The translations under genes were made by a program, and so were the position numbers. From a virus, in IMG/VR virus record IMGVR_UViG_3300025645_000141, positions 1 through 43,602 of that record: a stretch of DNA of 43,602 bases; one strand, written 5' to 3'. Positions 7,299 to 15,455 of the stretch are shown here, piece after piece. The stretch's first letter is position 1; each line of letters starts with the position of its first letter. The notes under the pieces are model-generated. The model saw only the letters and a program-made list of their open reading frames with translations, did not search any database and was not told the origin of the DNA.

Positions 7299-8267
7299 TT
7301 AGAATGAAAAGTCTAGAGTGTCTAGAACTTTGTTTTTAGTTTTAACGTTAACACCACCAACAGCACGGCCCGGGGTTGTAGAGCAAGAGACAATGCGCTC
7401 TCCTCCGTTTGTTTGCCCTACACAGATGTATCGTTCTTCAAGACTAAAGCCGGTAAGGGCCTCTCTCTCTGTCTCTGCACCGTCTATTTTGCTAGGGAAT
7501 ATAACTAACACTTTAGAAGCATAAAGCTCATAAGAAGGCTCGCACTTTTTAGGTAGTGGAATTGGCTTAGCATTAAGAGGAAATCCTGTTTTACCATTGC
7601 AATTCACTATGCAGAGATTACGATCGTTTACCTCTGACATGTAATTGTGGTCTAAAGAAACATTAGCAGAAGCTCTCCACAGCGGTTCTCGTTCATAGCT
7701 ATTGGTATACGGATTTCTTTTGTGTTGGTAACCAGCCGTGCTTGCGGTGGTTGTGACAGAAGGGTCAACTGTATGGTCTGAGCTTATCCTTGCACCATTG
7801 CGAACCCAATAGTTAGAGCATTCAGCACTAAACAAAGATCTCATCTTAAGCACAGCTTGGTCAGCAGCAGCCTTTTCAAGGCTTATGTCAAAAAATTCAT
7901 CTCTCAACACTTCTAACTCTGCAACTCTCATAATTGGAGCAAATGCGGAGTTATAGTGAACCCTACGATTGTGATTTACGGTACTAATTTTGCTTTCTAG
8001 ATTAGAACTTGAGAGTAACTTATGAGTAGGTCCGTTGCTAGTTCCTTGCCAGAAATGACATTGTAATTGGACTTCTGTATTATAAGTGTCTTTCTCTGCT
8101 TGAGCCGCATCACGAGCGTAGGAATACGCGTCTTCTTCGAATCCTTTAGGAATCCCTAGTATATCAATTAGCCGAGAAGCAAAAATCTTAGTGTTGTAAA
8201 TTAATTCTTCTAATTCAGTAAAGGTGGGTAATGGGTGGTTTTGCATGTATTGAGTAGTGTGATGCAT
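7299..8267 (-). CDS. Unknown protein next to VWA gene
   Basis: 322 residues, unrecognised. The first half is helical and contains a His-rich stretch (HNRRVHYNSAFAP); the second half looks beta-rich and ends with ERYICVGQTNGGERIVSC. There is no signal peptide or TM segment. It starts 4 bases after the VWA gene stop with AAGGA in front, so it is probably co-expressed with the VWA and MoxR proteins and may be their partner or substrate (inference). Confidence 0.8.
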   Translation of the reverse strand: MHHTTQYMQNHPLPTFTELEELIYNTKIFASRLIDILGIPKGFEEDAYSYARDAAQAEKDTYNTEVQLQCHFWQGTSNGPTHKLLSSSNLESKISTVNHNRRVHYNSAFAPIMRVAELEVLRDEFFDISLEKAAADQAVLKMRSLFSAECSNYWVRNGARISSDHTVDPSVTTTASTAGYQHKRNPYTNSYEREPLWRASANVSLDHNYMSEVNDRNLCIVNCNGKTGFPLNAKPIPLPKKCEPSYELYASKVLVIFPSKIDGAETEREALTGFSLEERYICVGQTNGGERIVSCSTTPGRAVGGVNVKTKNKVLDTLDFSF

Positions 8268-8270
8268 AAT

Positions 8271-9500
8271 TTAATCCTTAACTAGTATGAGATCGCCAAA
8301 TGGCACGGGGTAATCTTGACTGGTAGACAGCCATGTAACAGGGTAATCGGGAGCGTGTTTAGGAAAAGCACCTTGATAAACTTCCATGTCAGAGAAATAA
8401 ACTAAGTGGTCAGGTGTAATCCCGTGGTACTCAAGGTAATCAAACACTGGTGTAAATTCTGTACCACCACCACCTCTTGTGTTCAACTGATTTATTTCTT
8501 CACCGGGACCATACTCTTCAACTTTGGCAACATTACAGTCTGTGTAAATAACCATAGTTTTCAAGGGCTTAAGCTCAAGTGATACAGCGTTCATTTCAGA
8601 CAAGTGTCTAACCATCTCTGATTGGCTAACTGAACCACTGGTGTCCAAGGCGAACACTAGGGTATCGATGGTCTCACTGTACATAGATGGCATGTAGATA
8701 CCGGTTGCAGCATAGAGTTTCTTGTTAGGTCTACGAAAAGAATAGTCATCAGGGCATGATGATTTGATATTTGTTCTTATCATAGCTTTCCAATCTACCT
8801 TAGCTGTTCTGATCTCTTTGATGATTCCATCGACACCACCCGGTAATTTACCAGCAGCTTTAGCCTGTTCAGCAGCAGATACTGCCATTCTTTCAACAGT
8901 ATCCTTAAGGGCCGCCATGTCTGCTTCAGAGAGTTCATCGTTTGTTTGAACGTGATCTTCATCAAACCCAGCGATTTCTTTAGCGATACTTTGCTGACTT
9001 CTACTGCTGATATTTGCGTTCTTAGCTGACTCTGAACCATCACCCTCTTGAGAACCAATGGTACCTCCTTGGTCTTGTTGCTGCTTATCTTTTGCTTGAA
9101 TGTCCTTTAGGATATTGTAAACTTGTTGCCAAGCTAAACCTGTAAAGTCACCATTGCGATTTATTAAAGCCCCTTCAGGTAAGATTATACCATCATAAAT
9201 CAGGTTCTCGTTTATCACATAATCCATAGCAGCGTTGCATAACTTAGGGTCTTTACCTTTCCACGGCTGACAGTGTAGCAATATAACGTGCATTACCTCG
9301 TGGCATAGAACGCCAAGAGTCTCATCCTCTGATAGGTTATCAACGAACTCTTTGTTGTAGTAGACGTGCTTACCATTAGTTGCCATTGTCGGCACTTTGT
9401 CACTCATCTCTACTCTTAGGTTTAAAAGGCAAGAACCAAAGAAAGGTCGCTGAATAGCTGCTCTGGTTACTGCTCTACTTACTTTTAATTGAGCTTCCAT
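8271..9500 (-). CDS. Metallopeptidase-like/VWA domain protein
   Basis: 409 residues in two domains. The N-terminal domain has a zinc-protease-like HEVMH (67-71) and the motif CNAAMDYVIN, as in the DUF2201 N-terminal putative metallopeptidase family. The C-terminal domain is von Willebrand A-like, with a MIDAS DTSGS at 286-290, a GGGGTEF segment and a later YFSDMEV. A low-complexity polar linker (about 135-175) joins them. Such proteins are commonly paired with MoxR AAA+ ATPases, as here (MoxR is two genes upstream), and are thought to help assemble or activate target complexes. Whether the HExxH site is catalytic cannot be seen from sequence. Confidence 0.88.
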   Translation of the reverse strand: MEAQLKVSRAVTRAAIQRPFFGSCLLNLRVEMSDKVPTMATNGKHVYYNKEFVDNLSEDETLGVLCHEVMHVILLHCQPWKGKDPKLCNAAMDYVINENLIYDGIILPEGALINRNGDFTGLAWQQVYNILKDIQAKDKQQQDQGGTIGSQEGDGSESAKNANISSRSQQSIAKEIAGFDEDHVQTNDELSEADMAALKDTVERMAVSAAEQAKAAGKLPGGVDGIIKEIRTAKVDWKAMIRTNIKSSCPDDYSFRRPNKKLYAATGIYMPSMYSETIDTLVFALDTSGSVSQSEMVRHLSEMNAVSLELKPLKTMVIYTDCNVAKVEEYGPGEEINQLNTRGGGGTEFTPVFDYLEYHGITPDHLVYFSDMEVYQGAFPKHAPDYPVTWLSTSQDYPVPFGDLILVKD

Positions 9501-9517
9501 ATTTGTTCTCCATTTAA

Positions 9518-9835
9518 TTAAAGAATACTATCAATGAAATCTTTTAACTGTTGTCTAGTAAGTGCTCCTACTTTTGTTGCTTCTACTTTTCCGTTTTTAA
9601 ATAAAAGAATAGTAGGTAAACCTCTGACATTTAGTTTCTGAACAATATCAGAATTTACATCTGCATCTATTTTACTTATATTTAATTGACCTTCATACTC
9701 AGTAGCCGCATCTTCTAATAAAGGTGAAAGCATTTTGCAAGGCCCACACCAATTAGCATAAAAGTCTACTAAAACAGGAAGTTTAGATTCTATTACATCT
9801 TTTTGAAAACTTTTATTACTTGTATTAATTAACAT
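9518..9835 (-). CDS. trxA: Thioredoxin
   Basis: 105 residues, full length, with the classical WCGPCK active site (Cys30, Cys33), the buried Asp in VDFYANW, and the cis-Pro motif in RGLPTILLF. It is a disulfide reductase. The most likely client is the phage class II ribonucleotide reductase, whose C-terminal cysteine pair needs external reduction. A role as DNA polymerase clamp, as host thioredoxin has in T7, is possible but not indicated. It overlaps the preceding 45-aa gene. Confidence 0.96.
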   Translation of the reverse strand: MLINTSNKSFQKDVIESKLPVLVDFYANWCGPCKMLSPLLEDAATEYEGQLNISKIDADVNSDIVQKLNVRGLPTILLFKNGKVEATKVGALTRQQLKDFIDSIL

Positions 9836-9966
9836 TTCTTTATTCCTTTATAACATCCAATACCAAATAAAAACCCTAGAAAAAACAAAGGTCCCATCGA
9901 AAATAATACTACACCAAGTATAGCATACATTGTACAACTTGCTATTATATTTAATAACTTAAACAT
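9829..9966 (-). CDS. Small membrane protein (45 aa)
   Basis: 45 codons coupled on both sides: the start shares TAATG with the MoxR stop, and the stop overlaps the thioredoxin start. It is almost wholly hydrophobic (MYAILGVVLFSMGPLFFLGFLFGIGCY, about residues 13-39), with a basic C-terminus. Probably a membrane peptide; function unknown. Confidence 0.65.
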   Translation of the reverse strand: MFKLLNIIASCTMYAILGVVLFSMGPLFFLGFLFGIGCYKGIKKC

Positions 9967-10991
9967 TACAATAACAGCTCCTTACCCTCAACCATTACCC
10001 ATCCAATGATATCTTTGTTTTTCTTAAGTTCAGGCTTACGCTTCAAGCAATCACGAATTAAGAATGCAGCAAACTCTCTCTGTGGGAATCTACGAATGTA
10101 GGTTACTAGAGCATTAGCGTTACTTTCAGTAGTGTGATGCGCAAGCATAGAGCACAAGGCATACAGAACGTCAGGCTTGGTAGGAATAATAGTATCAGTA
10201 GGGTTAGCAAAGATATCCGCAGAACGAGGAAGGTCACGGTAAACACGGAGGTAACCAACAAAGTCAGCTAATGCTGCTTCACCGATTTGGCCTTTCAATG
10301 CTTGTGCTTCTAGTTGATTAGGTAGCTTCAATTTTAAGATAGTATCAGCTCTTTCCCATGAACGAGGGCTAGGTGATGCATCTTGGCTTGGATCAAACTT
10401 TTGCAGAAACTCAGGACGGTCTTGAATAAAGCCTGTTACTTCAGGAGTGAAACCATTAGCAAGACCATAGTTACGGAAGCCTTCGTGGTCAGTCTCGATA
10501 TGAAGATGAGTCAAGCGGTCTTTCAGGTGTGACGGCATAGGGTTAGTACCTGCGCGAGAGGACATGGGGTTGCCTGCGCATACTATTGTAACGTTATCAG
10601 GAAGCTGATGCTCACCAATACGGCGCTCGTTAACTAACTGAGCGATAATGTTCTGATTAGCTGTTGGAGCCTGTGGCAATTCATCAATAAACAAAATTGT
10701 AGGCTTGTCAGTAGTAGGAAGGAAGAAGGGACGGGCACGGTAATAAGTGTCAGTTTCTTTGTTAACAATAGGGAAACCGCCTAATTCACCGGCATCAAAC
10801 TGTGCAGGAACTAAGGTTACAATCTCGTACTTAAGCTCTTTGGCTAAGTCTTCAATGGCAGTAGTTTTACCTTCACCGGGCAAAGACCAAAGCATTGGAA
10901 CAAGATACTTAGAGTTGGAAGAACCAACCTCTAGAGCTAGGTTATGCTTGACGAAAGATTCAACGATTGCTTTAGTGTCTGATAATTTCAT
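9966..10991 (-). CDS. MoxR family AAA+ ATPase
   Basis: 341 residues. Walker A SLPGEGKTT (36-44), the ELGG motif, Walker B ILFIDELPQAP (D103, E104), a sensor region CAGNPMSSRAG and an arginine in LKDRL identify a MoxR-type AAA+ ATPase. These act as chaperones that remodel protein complexes, usually with a VWA partner, which is encoded two genes downstream. AAAGGT lies 8 bases before the ATG. The mRNA leader carries a hammerhead ribozyme that should cut about 51 bases before the start codon. Confidence 0.9.
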   Translation of the reverse strand: MKLSDTKAIVESFVKHNLALEVGSSNSKYLVPMLWSLPGEGKTTAIEDLAKELKYEIVTLVPAQFDAGELGGFPIVNKETDTYYRARPFFLPTTDKPTILFIDELPQAPTANQNIIAQLVNERRIGEHQLPDNVTIVCAGNPMSSRAGTNPMPSHLKDRLTHLHIETDHEGFRNYGLANGFTPEVTGFIQDRPEFLQKFDPSQDASPSPRSWERADTILKLKLPNQLEAQALKGQIGEAALADFVGYLRVYRDLPRSADIFANPTDTIIPTKPDVLYALCSMLAHHTTESNANALVTYIRRFPQREFAAFLIRDCLKRKPELKKNKDIIGWVMVEGKELLL

Positions 10992-11037
10992 AGTTTCTTA
11001 CCTTTTAAATTAAGAGTTATATGGGCCAGATTTGACT

Positions 11038-11092
11038 CCACAGACTACCCCGGAAGGTAGTTTCGTCCGTATCACAGGACTCATCAGTGTGG
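11038..11092 (-). ncRNA. Hammerhead ribozyme, type I
   Basis: Read on the minus strand, all invariant parts are present and in order. Stem I CCACA (11092-11088) pairs with UGUGG (11042-11038). Core CUGAUGA is at 11087-11081. Stem II is GUCC (11080-11077) with GGAC (11068-11065). Core GAAA is at 11064-11061. Stem III is CUACC (11060-11056) with GGUAG (11049-11045). UC at 11044-11043 sets the cleavage point between 11043 and 11042. Stem I is the open helix, hence type I. It sits between a terminator and the MoxR start. Known family: self-cleaving RNA giving 2',3'-cyclic phosphate and 5'-OH ends. Confidence 0.93.
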
Positions 11093-11107
11093 TTAACGGT
11101 TTCGATT

Positions 11108-11134
11108 AAAAAACCCCCATCCGAAGACAGGGGT
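11108..11134 (-). terminator. Intrinsic terminator
   Basis: Minus-strand 9-bp stem ACCCCTGTC / GATGGGGGT around a stable TTCG tetraloop, followed by T6. It lies 8 bases after the 66-aa gene and 16 bases before the hammerhead ribozyme, so only read-through transcripts, or transcripts from a start in between, contain the ribozyme. Confidence 0.88.
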
Positions 11135-11142
11135 TGTGTGTA

Positions 11143-11343
11143 TCACTTGCGCTGTTTGACAGGTTTCACAAGACTGCGCCAGCTCTCTAAAAACCGACCA
11201 CCTTGTTCTACACCTGTAAGTAGTAATTTACGAAAACCTTCGGGACCAATAACACCTCGAACGGATTCAGATTGAACCACGAATGTTTCTCGTGGGCTGT
11301 TAACTTTAGAAAACTTAAGCTTATATGTAAATAACTGATTCAT
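11143..11343 (-). CDS. Hypothetical basic protein
   Basis: 66 residues, basic (pattern KLKFSKVNSPRETFVVQSESVRG, then RSLVKPVKQRK), with no recognised domain. It follows the ribonucleotide reductase gene by 21 bases and ends just before a terminator, closing that transcription unit. Confidence 0.7.
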   Translation of the reverse strand: MNQLFTYKLKFSKVNSPRETFVVQSESVRGVIGPEGFRKLLLTGVEQGGRFLESWRSLVKPVKQRK

Positions 11344-11364
11344 AGTATTACTCTTTATAGTTAA

Positions 11365-13224
11365 TTAAATCTCGCAAACACCGGCGGTGCAGGATAGTTG
11401 TTGATCAGCAGTTGTATTGTCTTCTTTCTCATAGTTAATTAATTTAGAGAAGTCAGGATTAACCGCTTTAGGTAAGTCAGTTGAAGTTTCGTATGGAGTC
11501 ATTTTATAAGTACCTGAGTCATATGGCAAAAAGCTTAAACCGCCTACAATCTCAAAGTTCTTAAAGACCCAATCACCTACACCTCTCCATTCATCTTCAT
11601 GGATACTAACTGTAACACTAGGGTTATGGTCTGTGTAATGCACCTTATAAGTCTTCCAGATTTCTAAAAATTCGATTGCAGACAAATCATCACGAGTAAG
11701 AGATTCTGGGCGTTCAATTCCGAATTCAAAGACGTGAGCATTTGGGTTGTAAAAGTCTGTATCACCTTGTACTCCTTCATCAATCAATAGTTGAGTTAAT
11801 GGGTCTTTCTTATCGTTACGTACTCTACGAATATAAGACTTAGCATGGGCAGGATGAATACCACTTGACACTCCACATAATTGACTAACTGTACCAGAGG
11901 GTTTAACAGTAGTAACCGCAGCTGAAGGGTTAACATCTAGGATTTTAGCATATTTAGCATTGGTAGAATTAGCAATATTACGTAATTCAATTAATCGACT
12001 TTCAAGGTTTTTGCTTTTACCATTAGTAAGCTTATTATCCATAATACCTGTCATAGAAACGCCAAGTAGTCTCTCTTCTTTGGTATTGTCTATCCACTTC
12101 TGTCTTAAACCTTTTAAGTTATCGAATGTAGATTGGATAGTACCAATGGTAGCAGCAATTTCAATTTTCTCTTTAAGTGTAGACATAGTATCTTCTGGTC
12201 GAATAATTACTTCACTTAGATTGCAAAATTGTCCGTCTCGAAGAAGGATCTCTCCACAGGGGTTCGTTCCCATCACGGATGGATCCCGTCCTATCTCTAG
12301 GCACTTTTTCTTTGCGCTGTCTAGATTGAAAATACCACGTTCCCCGCTGCCTGATGCCTTTATTGCTTCCCATTCTTTTGCCCACTCTTCTTCAGTTGGT
12401 TTACCATAATAGACTGCACTGTTGTTAGCTAGTGCAAACTCACCATTTTCAATCCACCACTCTCCTGCTTTAGCTTTAGCCATTTCATCATCAGAAAGAT
12501 CTGATAAGCTAATCAAAGCAGAACGCCTAACGCCGCCTACTACTACAACTTCAGCAATCTTACATACAATAGAATGAGCTTCTACTGTAGTAATTTGTCG
12601 GCCTCTTGCTCCACCAATAATCTTAACAAGATGCTGATGTAACTCCATTAAAGGCTTAGGGCCACTAGCTCGGCCACCAAATGTTTTTAATCGAGCACCT
12701 TCTGGTCGAATAGCACTGTAGTCAAAGTATACTTCATAACCCATGCTAATGAGATCGCAAGCAACAGCTACACTGTCTCTCCAGCCTTCTTTGCTGTCAG
12801 CTATTTTGTAATGAACTTTCTTACCGTTAAATTGCAAAACTTTAGGAAGTTTATTAATAGACTCATCTTTAACAGAGAAACCTAAACCTGTACCATGCAT
12901 GAGAACATACAGGGCTTCAGGAAAAGCATCATAGCTGTCAATGTCCAAAAATGAACAGTTGTAAGCAGCAATGTGATTATTGTCTAATGCAGGACCAGCC
13001 GCCATCATCACCCGCATAGATGGTACAACGTCTCGGTTTAAGATAGCATTCTCAATCTTTTCCCAAGGTACTTCTACATTGTTGTTTACTTGTTTTTTAA
13101 AAGCGTTTATAACTCGTGTTACTGTTTCAGGCCAGATTTCTCTGCGACCTTCTTTTTCGCGCCAACGAGAATATCTACTTAAATAAATAAAATTTTCGTA
13201 AGCTGTAAATGGGCGGTATGTCAT
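11365..13224 (-). CDS. nrdJ: B12-dependent ribonucleoside-triphosphate reductase
   Basis: 619 residues, shorter than the roughly 740-residue Lactobacillus-type monomeric class II enzyme but with all key parts: Cys90 in NCSF, the HGTGLGFSV loop, the thiyl-radical region GTNPCGE (Asn321, Cys323, Glu325), and the C-terminal pair Cys612-x4-Cys617 (CTAGVCEI) that is re-reduced by thioredoxin. It makes dNTPs from NTPs with adenosylcobalamin as radical source and without oxygen. It lies between dCMP deaminase and the MoxR/thioredoxin block. No cobalamin riboswitch is seen upstream. Confidence 0.93.
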   Translation of the reverse strand: MTYRPFTAYENFIYLSRYSRWREKEGRREIWPETVTRVINAFKKQVNNNVEVPWEKIENAILNRDVVPSMRVMMAAGPALDNNHIAAYNCSFLDIDSYDAFPEALYVLMHGTGLGFSVKDESINKLPKVLQFNGKKVHYKIADSKEGWRDSVAVACDLISMGYEVYFDYSAIRPEGARLKTFGGRASGPKPLMELHQHLVKIIGGARGRQITTVEAHSIVCKIAEVVVVGGVRRSALISLSDLSDDEMAKAKAGEWWIENGEFALANNSAVYYGKPTEEEWAKEWEAIKASGSGERGIFNLDSAKKKCLEIGRDPSVMGTNPCGEILLRDGQFCNLSEVIIRPEDTMSTLKEKIEIAATIGTIQSTFDNLKGLRQKWIDNTKEERLLGVSMTGIMDNKLTNGKSKNLESRLIELRNIANSTNAKYAKILDVNPSAAVTTVKPSGTVSQLCGVSSGIHPAHAKSYIRRVRNDKKDPLTQLLIDEGVQGDTDFYNPNAHVFEFGIERPESLTRDDLSAIEFLEIWKTYKVHYTDHNPSVTVSIHEDEWRGVGDWVFKNFEIVGGLSFLPYDSGTYKMTPYETSTDLPKAVNPDFSKLINYEKEDNTTADQQLSCTAGVCEI

Positions 13225-13226
13225 TG

Positions 13227-13652
13227 TTAATCCTTGGAGTATTGTCTAACAGTAACACCGGCTTCTTGAAGCACAGTGATACCTTCGTGAGGTGATAGCC
13301 GGAATAGGTCTCTGTAAACTACAGTAGCAATTCCTGACTGAATAATTGAAAGAGCACAATGCACACAAGGAGATAATGTAGTGTACAAAATTGCTCCTTC
13401 AGAGGAGGAGTGTGAACGCGTTATTTTTGCGAGTGCATTGATTTCAGCGTGTATCACGGTAGGTAAGGTTCGACCTTCTTTATTTTTGCATTCGTTATCG
13501 AAACCAGCAGGGGTTCCGTTATAGCCATAACCGAGTATGCGATCCTCTTTAGAGATTACGCATCCAACCTTAGTAGAACTGTCATAAGACTGTTGTGCTA
13601 CGCGAGCAGCAATGTCCATCATAAAGGTTTCTTGTTTGTGGAATTTACTCAT
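13227..13652 (-). CDS. dcd: dCMP deaminase
   Basis: 141 residues of the cytidine/deoxycytidylate deaminase family: zinc ligands His68 in HAE (with catalytic Glu70) and Cys96/Cys99 in SPCVHC. It converts dCMP to dUMP for dTTP synthesis and is allosterically controlled in many relatives. It ends 2 bases before nrdJ starts, so the two form a nucleotide-supply pair. No thymidylate synthase is seen in the window. It is the first gene after promoter-like repeat 13707-13729. Confidence 0.92.
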   Translation of the reverse strand: MSKFHKQETFMMDIAARVAQQSYDSSTKVGCVISKEDRILGYGYNGTPAGFDNECKNKEGRTLPTVIHAEINALAKITRSHSSSEGAILYTTLSPCVHCALSIIQSGIATVVYRDLFRLSPHEGITVLQEAGVTVRQYSKD

Positions 13653-13673
13653 AGGGATTTACCTATATTGGTT

Positions 13674-13698
13674 AAAAACCCCCACTCGGAAGTAGGGG
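13674..13698 (-). terminator. Terminator-like hairpin after promoter repeat
   Basis: Minus-strand stem CCCCTAC / GTGGGGG, loop TTCCGA, then TTTTT. It lies only about 15 bases downstream of the predicted start within the promoter-like repeat, and before the dCMP deaminase gene. It could be the terminator of the upstream unit or an early attenuator. Confidence 0.75.
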
Positions 13699-13706
13699 CA
13701 TGTAGT

Positions 13707-13729
13707 TTCTTCTTTATAAGGCGGTATTT
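13707..13729 (-). promoter_or_regulatory. Phage RNAP promoter-like repeat, copy 2
   Basis: A perfect copy of the 20-base core TACCGCCTTATAAAGAAGAA with AAA in front, identical over 23 bases to copy 1. It overlaps the stop codon of the AAA+ ATPase gene and points toward dCMP deaminase and nrdJ. The predicted start is G at 13712. Confidence 0.72.
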
Positions 13730-15446
13730 AAAATTGAAAAGATTTATTCATTTCTTCTTTTAATACTTCTGGCATTGTACGTCTTTTAAGGTCAATTTCA
13801 GCTTTAACCATTTCACGAATACGTTTAATAGTTGGCTTTTTAGGCTCAAATAAGGCAGCTTGTTGCACTACTTTTAAATCACCCGGAGTCATAAAGTCAT
13901 AAAGACCAAGTTTGCTTTTCTTAAATTGTGGAAAGTACATTTGAAAACATTTCTCAGTCTGCTCTTCATTCATAAATTTAAACTCAGTCTTCAAGAATAG
14001 TCTACGAAGTATAGCAGGGTCTAATCCTTCCATAAAGTTAGAAGTGCAGAAAAAGATACCGTTAAAGTCATCAAGCTCAGTAAGTAACTGATTTGTAAAG
14101 GTTTTTTGGTGTTGACGATCAGCGTGATGTCTGCTTCCCGCCATAGAATCAATTTCATCTATTAACAAAATAGCTCTTTCTTCTTTAGCTTCTTCAAAGG
14201 CTTTATGCAAGTTCTTTTCACCTTCACCTACATACTTAGATTGTAACTCTCCATATGTCTTTTTGATAACCTTCATACCTAACTCTTTACCAATATGATT
14301 AGCTAAAGCACTTTTGCCTGTACCGGGTACTCCATAAAATAACCCTGTAATTGTTTTTGGGCGATCTTGTACTGGTTTGTCCATTATTGATTTTAATCTT
14401 TTTACTAGATTTTCAGCAGAAGGATCAATGTTGACAATAGATAAATCATAAACTTCTGAAAAATTTTCTAATTGAGCTTCTTCGGAAAGTAATGAAACTA
14501 CAATATTTTTACCAAATACCATTTCAGTTACAGAGTTTGCTCCTTGTATTTTTTCTAAATAAGTATTTGCGCGTTCTCTAGTAGCTATAATTTTCTTTGC
14601 TATATAAAGTATTTCTTCTTTGTTAAATTCAATTGGACTTACCCTCAAAACAATACCCGGTATATCTTCACCTTCTAAAGTAACAGGTACTTCTTCCCCT
14701 AACGCCCACATTCTATCTGTAGCTCCAGAGGAATGTGAAGCAGAACTAAGACTACTTAGAAATGAATCAAGAGCAAAGAAACTTAATTCACTTCCAGAAT
14801 CTTCCGAAGTAGAAGATCTGTCGGCGCTAACTAAATAATCATAAAAATAACCTAGCTCAATACCTAACCATTGCAAAATAGCATCACTACGCAAATAATA
14901 ATCAAAAGGTCCAGAATTTAAAAGAGCTTCTGCTGTACCTACAGAGTTGTAAGTACCATAAGTACGCGCTATATGAGTGTTAGCGCCAGTAGGCTTTTTA
15001 AGTATTCCGGGTTTACTTACTAAGAAACTCTGTATGTAAGGCCCATTTAGAAAATCATTTACTATCTTAGATGATTCTTTTAAAGACAAATTTGGACCTT
15101 CTCTCGTTAGTTTAGCTGCTTCTTCTCTTTCTATGAGCTTGTCTGCATAACTAATTAAAAAAGAATGGAATTGTTGAAGATCCCTTTGTATACCTGTTTC
15201 TTTCCAACTACCAAAACTTTTAAGTGAATCACAAAGATCTAAACATTTTTCAGCATCAAACAAATCTGGCTCATTTTCAAGGAGATTAATATCCCACTTT
15301 GAAACACATTGATTAGAGTCATCATGTATTTGAATAAGTTTATTATAAATTTTAGCAGTCCGCTTAGAATCTAGGCTAGTATATCTAGCAATAATAATTA
15401 ATGAAGTTACTAAAGCTTTAAAATTAACTATGTTGTATTCCGACAT
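13728..15446 (-). CDS. AAA+ ATPase, Cdc48/FtsH-like
   Basis: 572 residues. The first 360 are unrecognised, with a Ser-rich section (SSTSEDSGSELSFF, SSLSSASHSSGA). The C-terminal 200 form one AAA+ module: Walker A GVPGTGKSA (372-380), Walker B ILLIDEID, sensor 1 FFCTSN, and arginine fingers RR (481-482). The YVGEGEKN pore-loop-type motif is like that of Cdc48, spastin and FtsH. It is probably an unfoldase or complex-remodelling ATPase. No protease domain (HExxH) is fused, so ClpP-like or unknown partners are possible. It ends at promoter-like repeat 2. Confidence 0.88.
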   Translation of the reverse strand: MSEYNIVNFKALVTSLIIIARYTSLDSKRTAKIYNKLIQIHDDSNQCVSKWDINLLENEPDLFDAEKCLDLCDSLKSFGSWKETGIQRDLQQFHSFLISYADKLIEREEAAKLTREGPNLSLKESSKIVNDFLNGPYIQSFLVSKPGILKKPTGANTHIARTYGTYNSVGTAEALLNSGPFDYYLRSDAILQWLGIELGYFYDYLVSADRSSTSEDSGSELSFFALDSFLSSLSSASHSSGATDRMWALGEEVPVTLEGEDIPGIVLRVSPIEFNKEEILYIAKKIIATRERANTYLEKIQGANSVTEMVFGKNIVVSLLSEEAQLENFSEVYDLSIVNIDPSAENLVKRLKSIMDKPVQDRPKTITGLFYGVPGTGKSALANHIGKELGMKVIKKTYGELQSKYVGEGEKNLHKAFEEAKEERAILLIDEIDSMAGSRHHADRQHQKTFTNQLLTELDDFNGIFFCTSNFMEGLDPAILRRLFLKTEFKFMNEEQTEKCFQMYFPQFKKSKLGLYDFMTPGDLKVVQQAALFEPKKPTIKRIREMVKAEIDLKRRTMPEVLKEEMNKSFQF

Positions 15447-15455
15447 ATTATTTCC

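Noticed and set aside
10992-13720. Cobalamin riboswitch for the B12-dependent RNR
   Set aside because: No B12-box-like sequence is visible in the leaders before dCMP deaminase, nrdJ or MoxR; the structured RNA before MoxR is the hammerhead.
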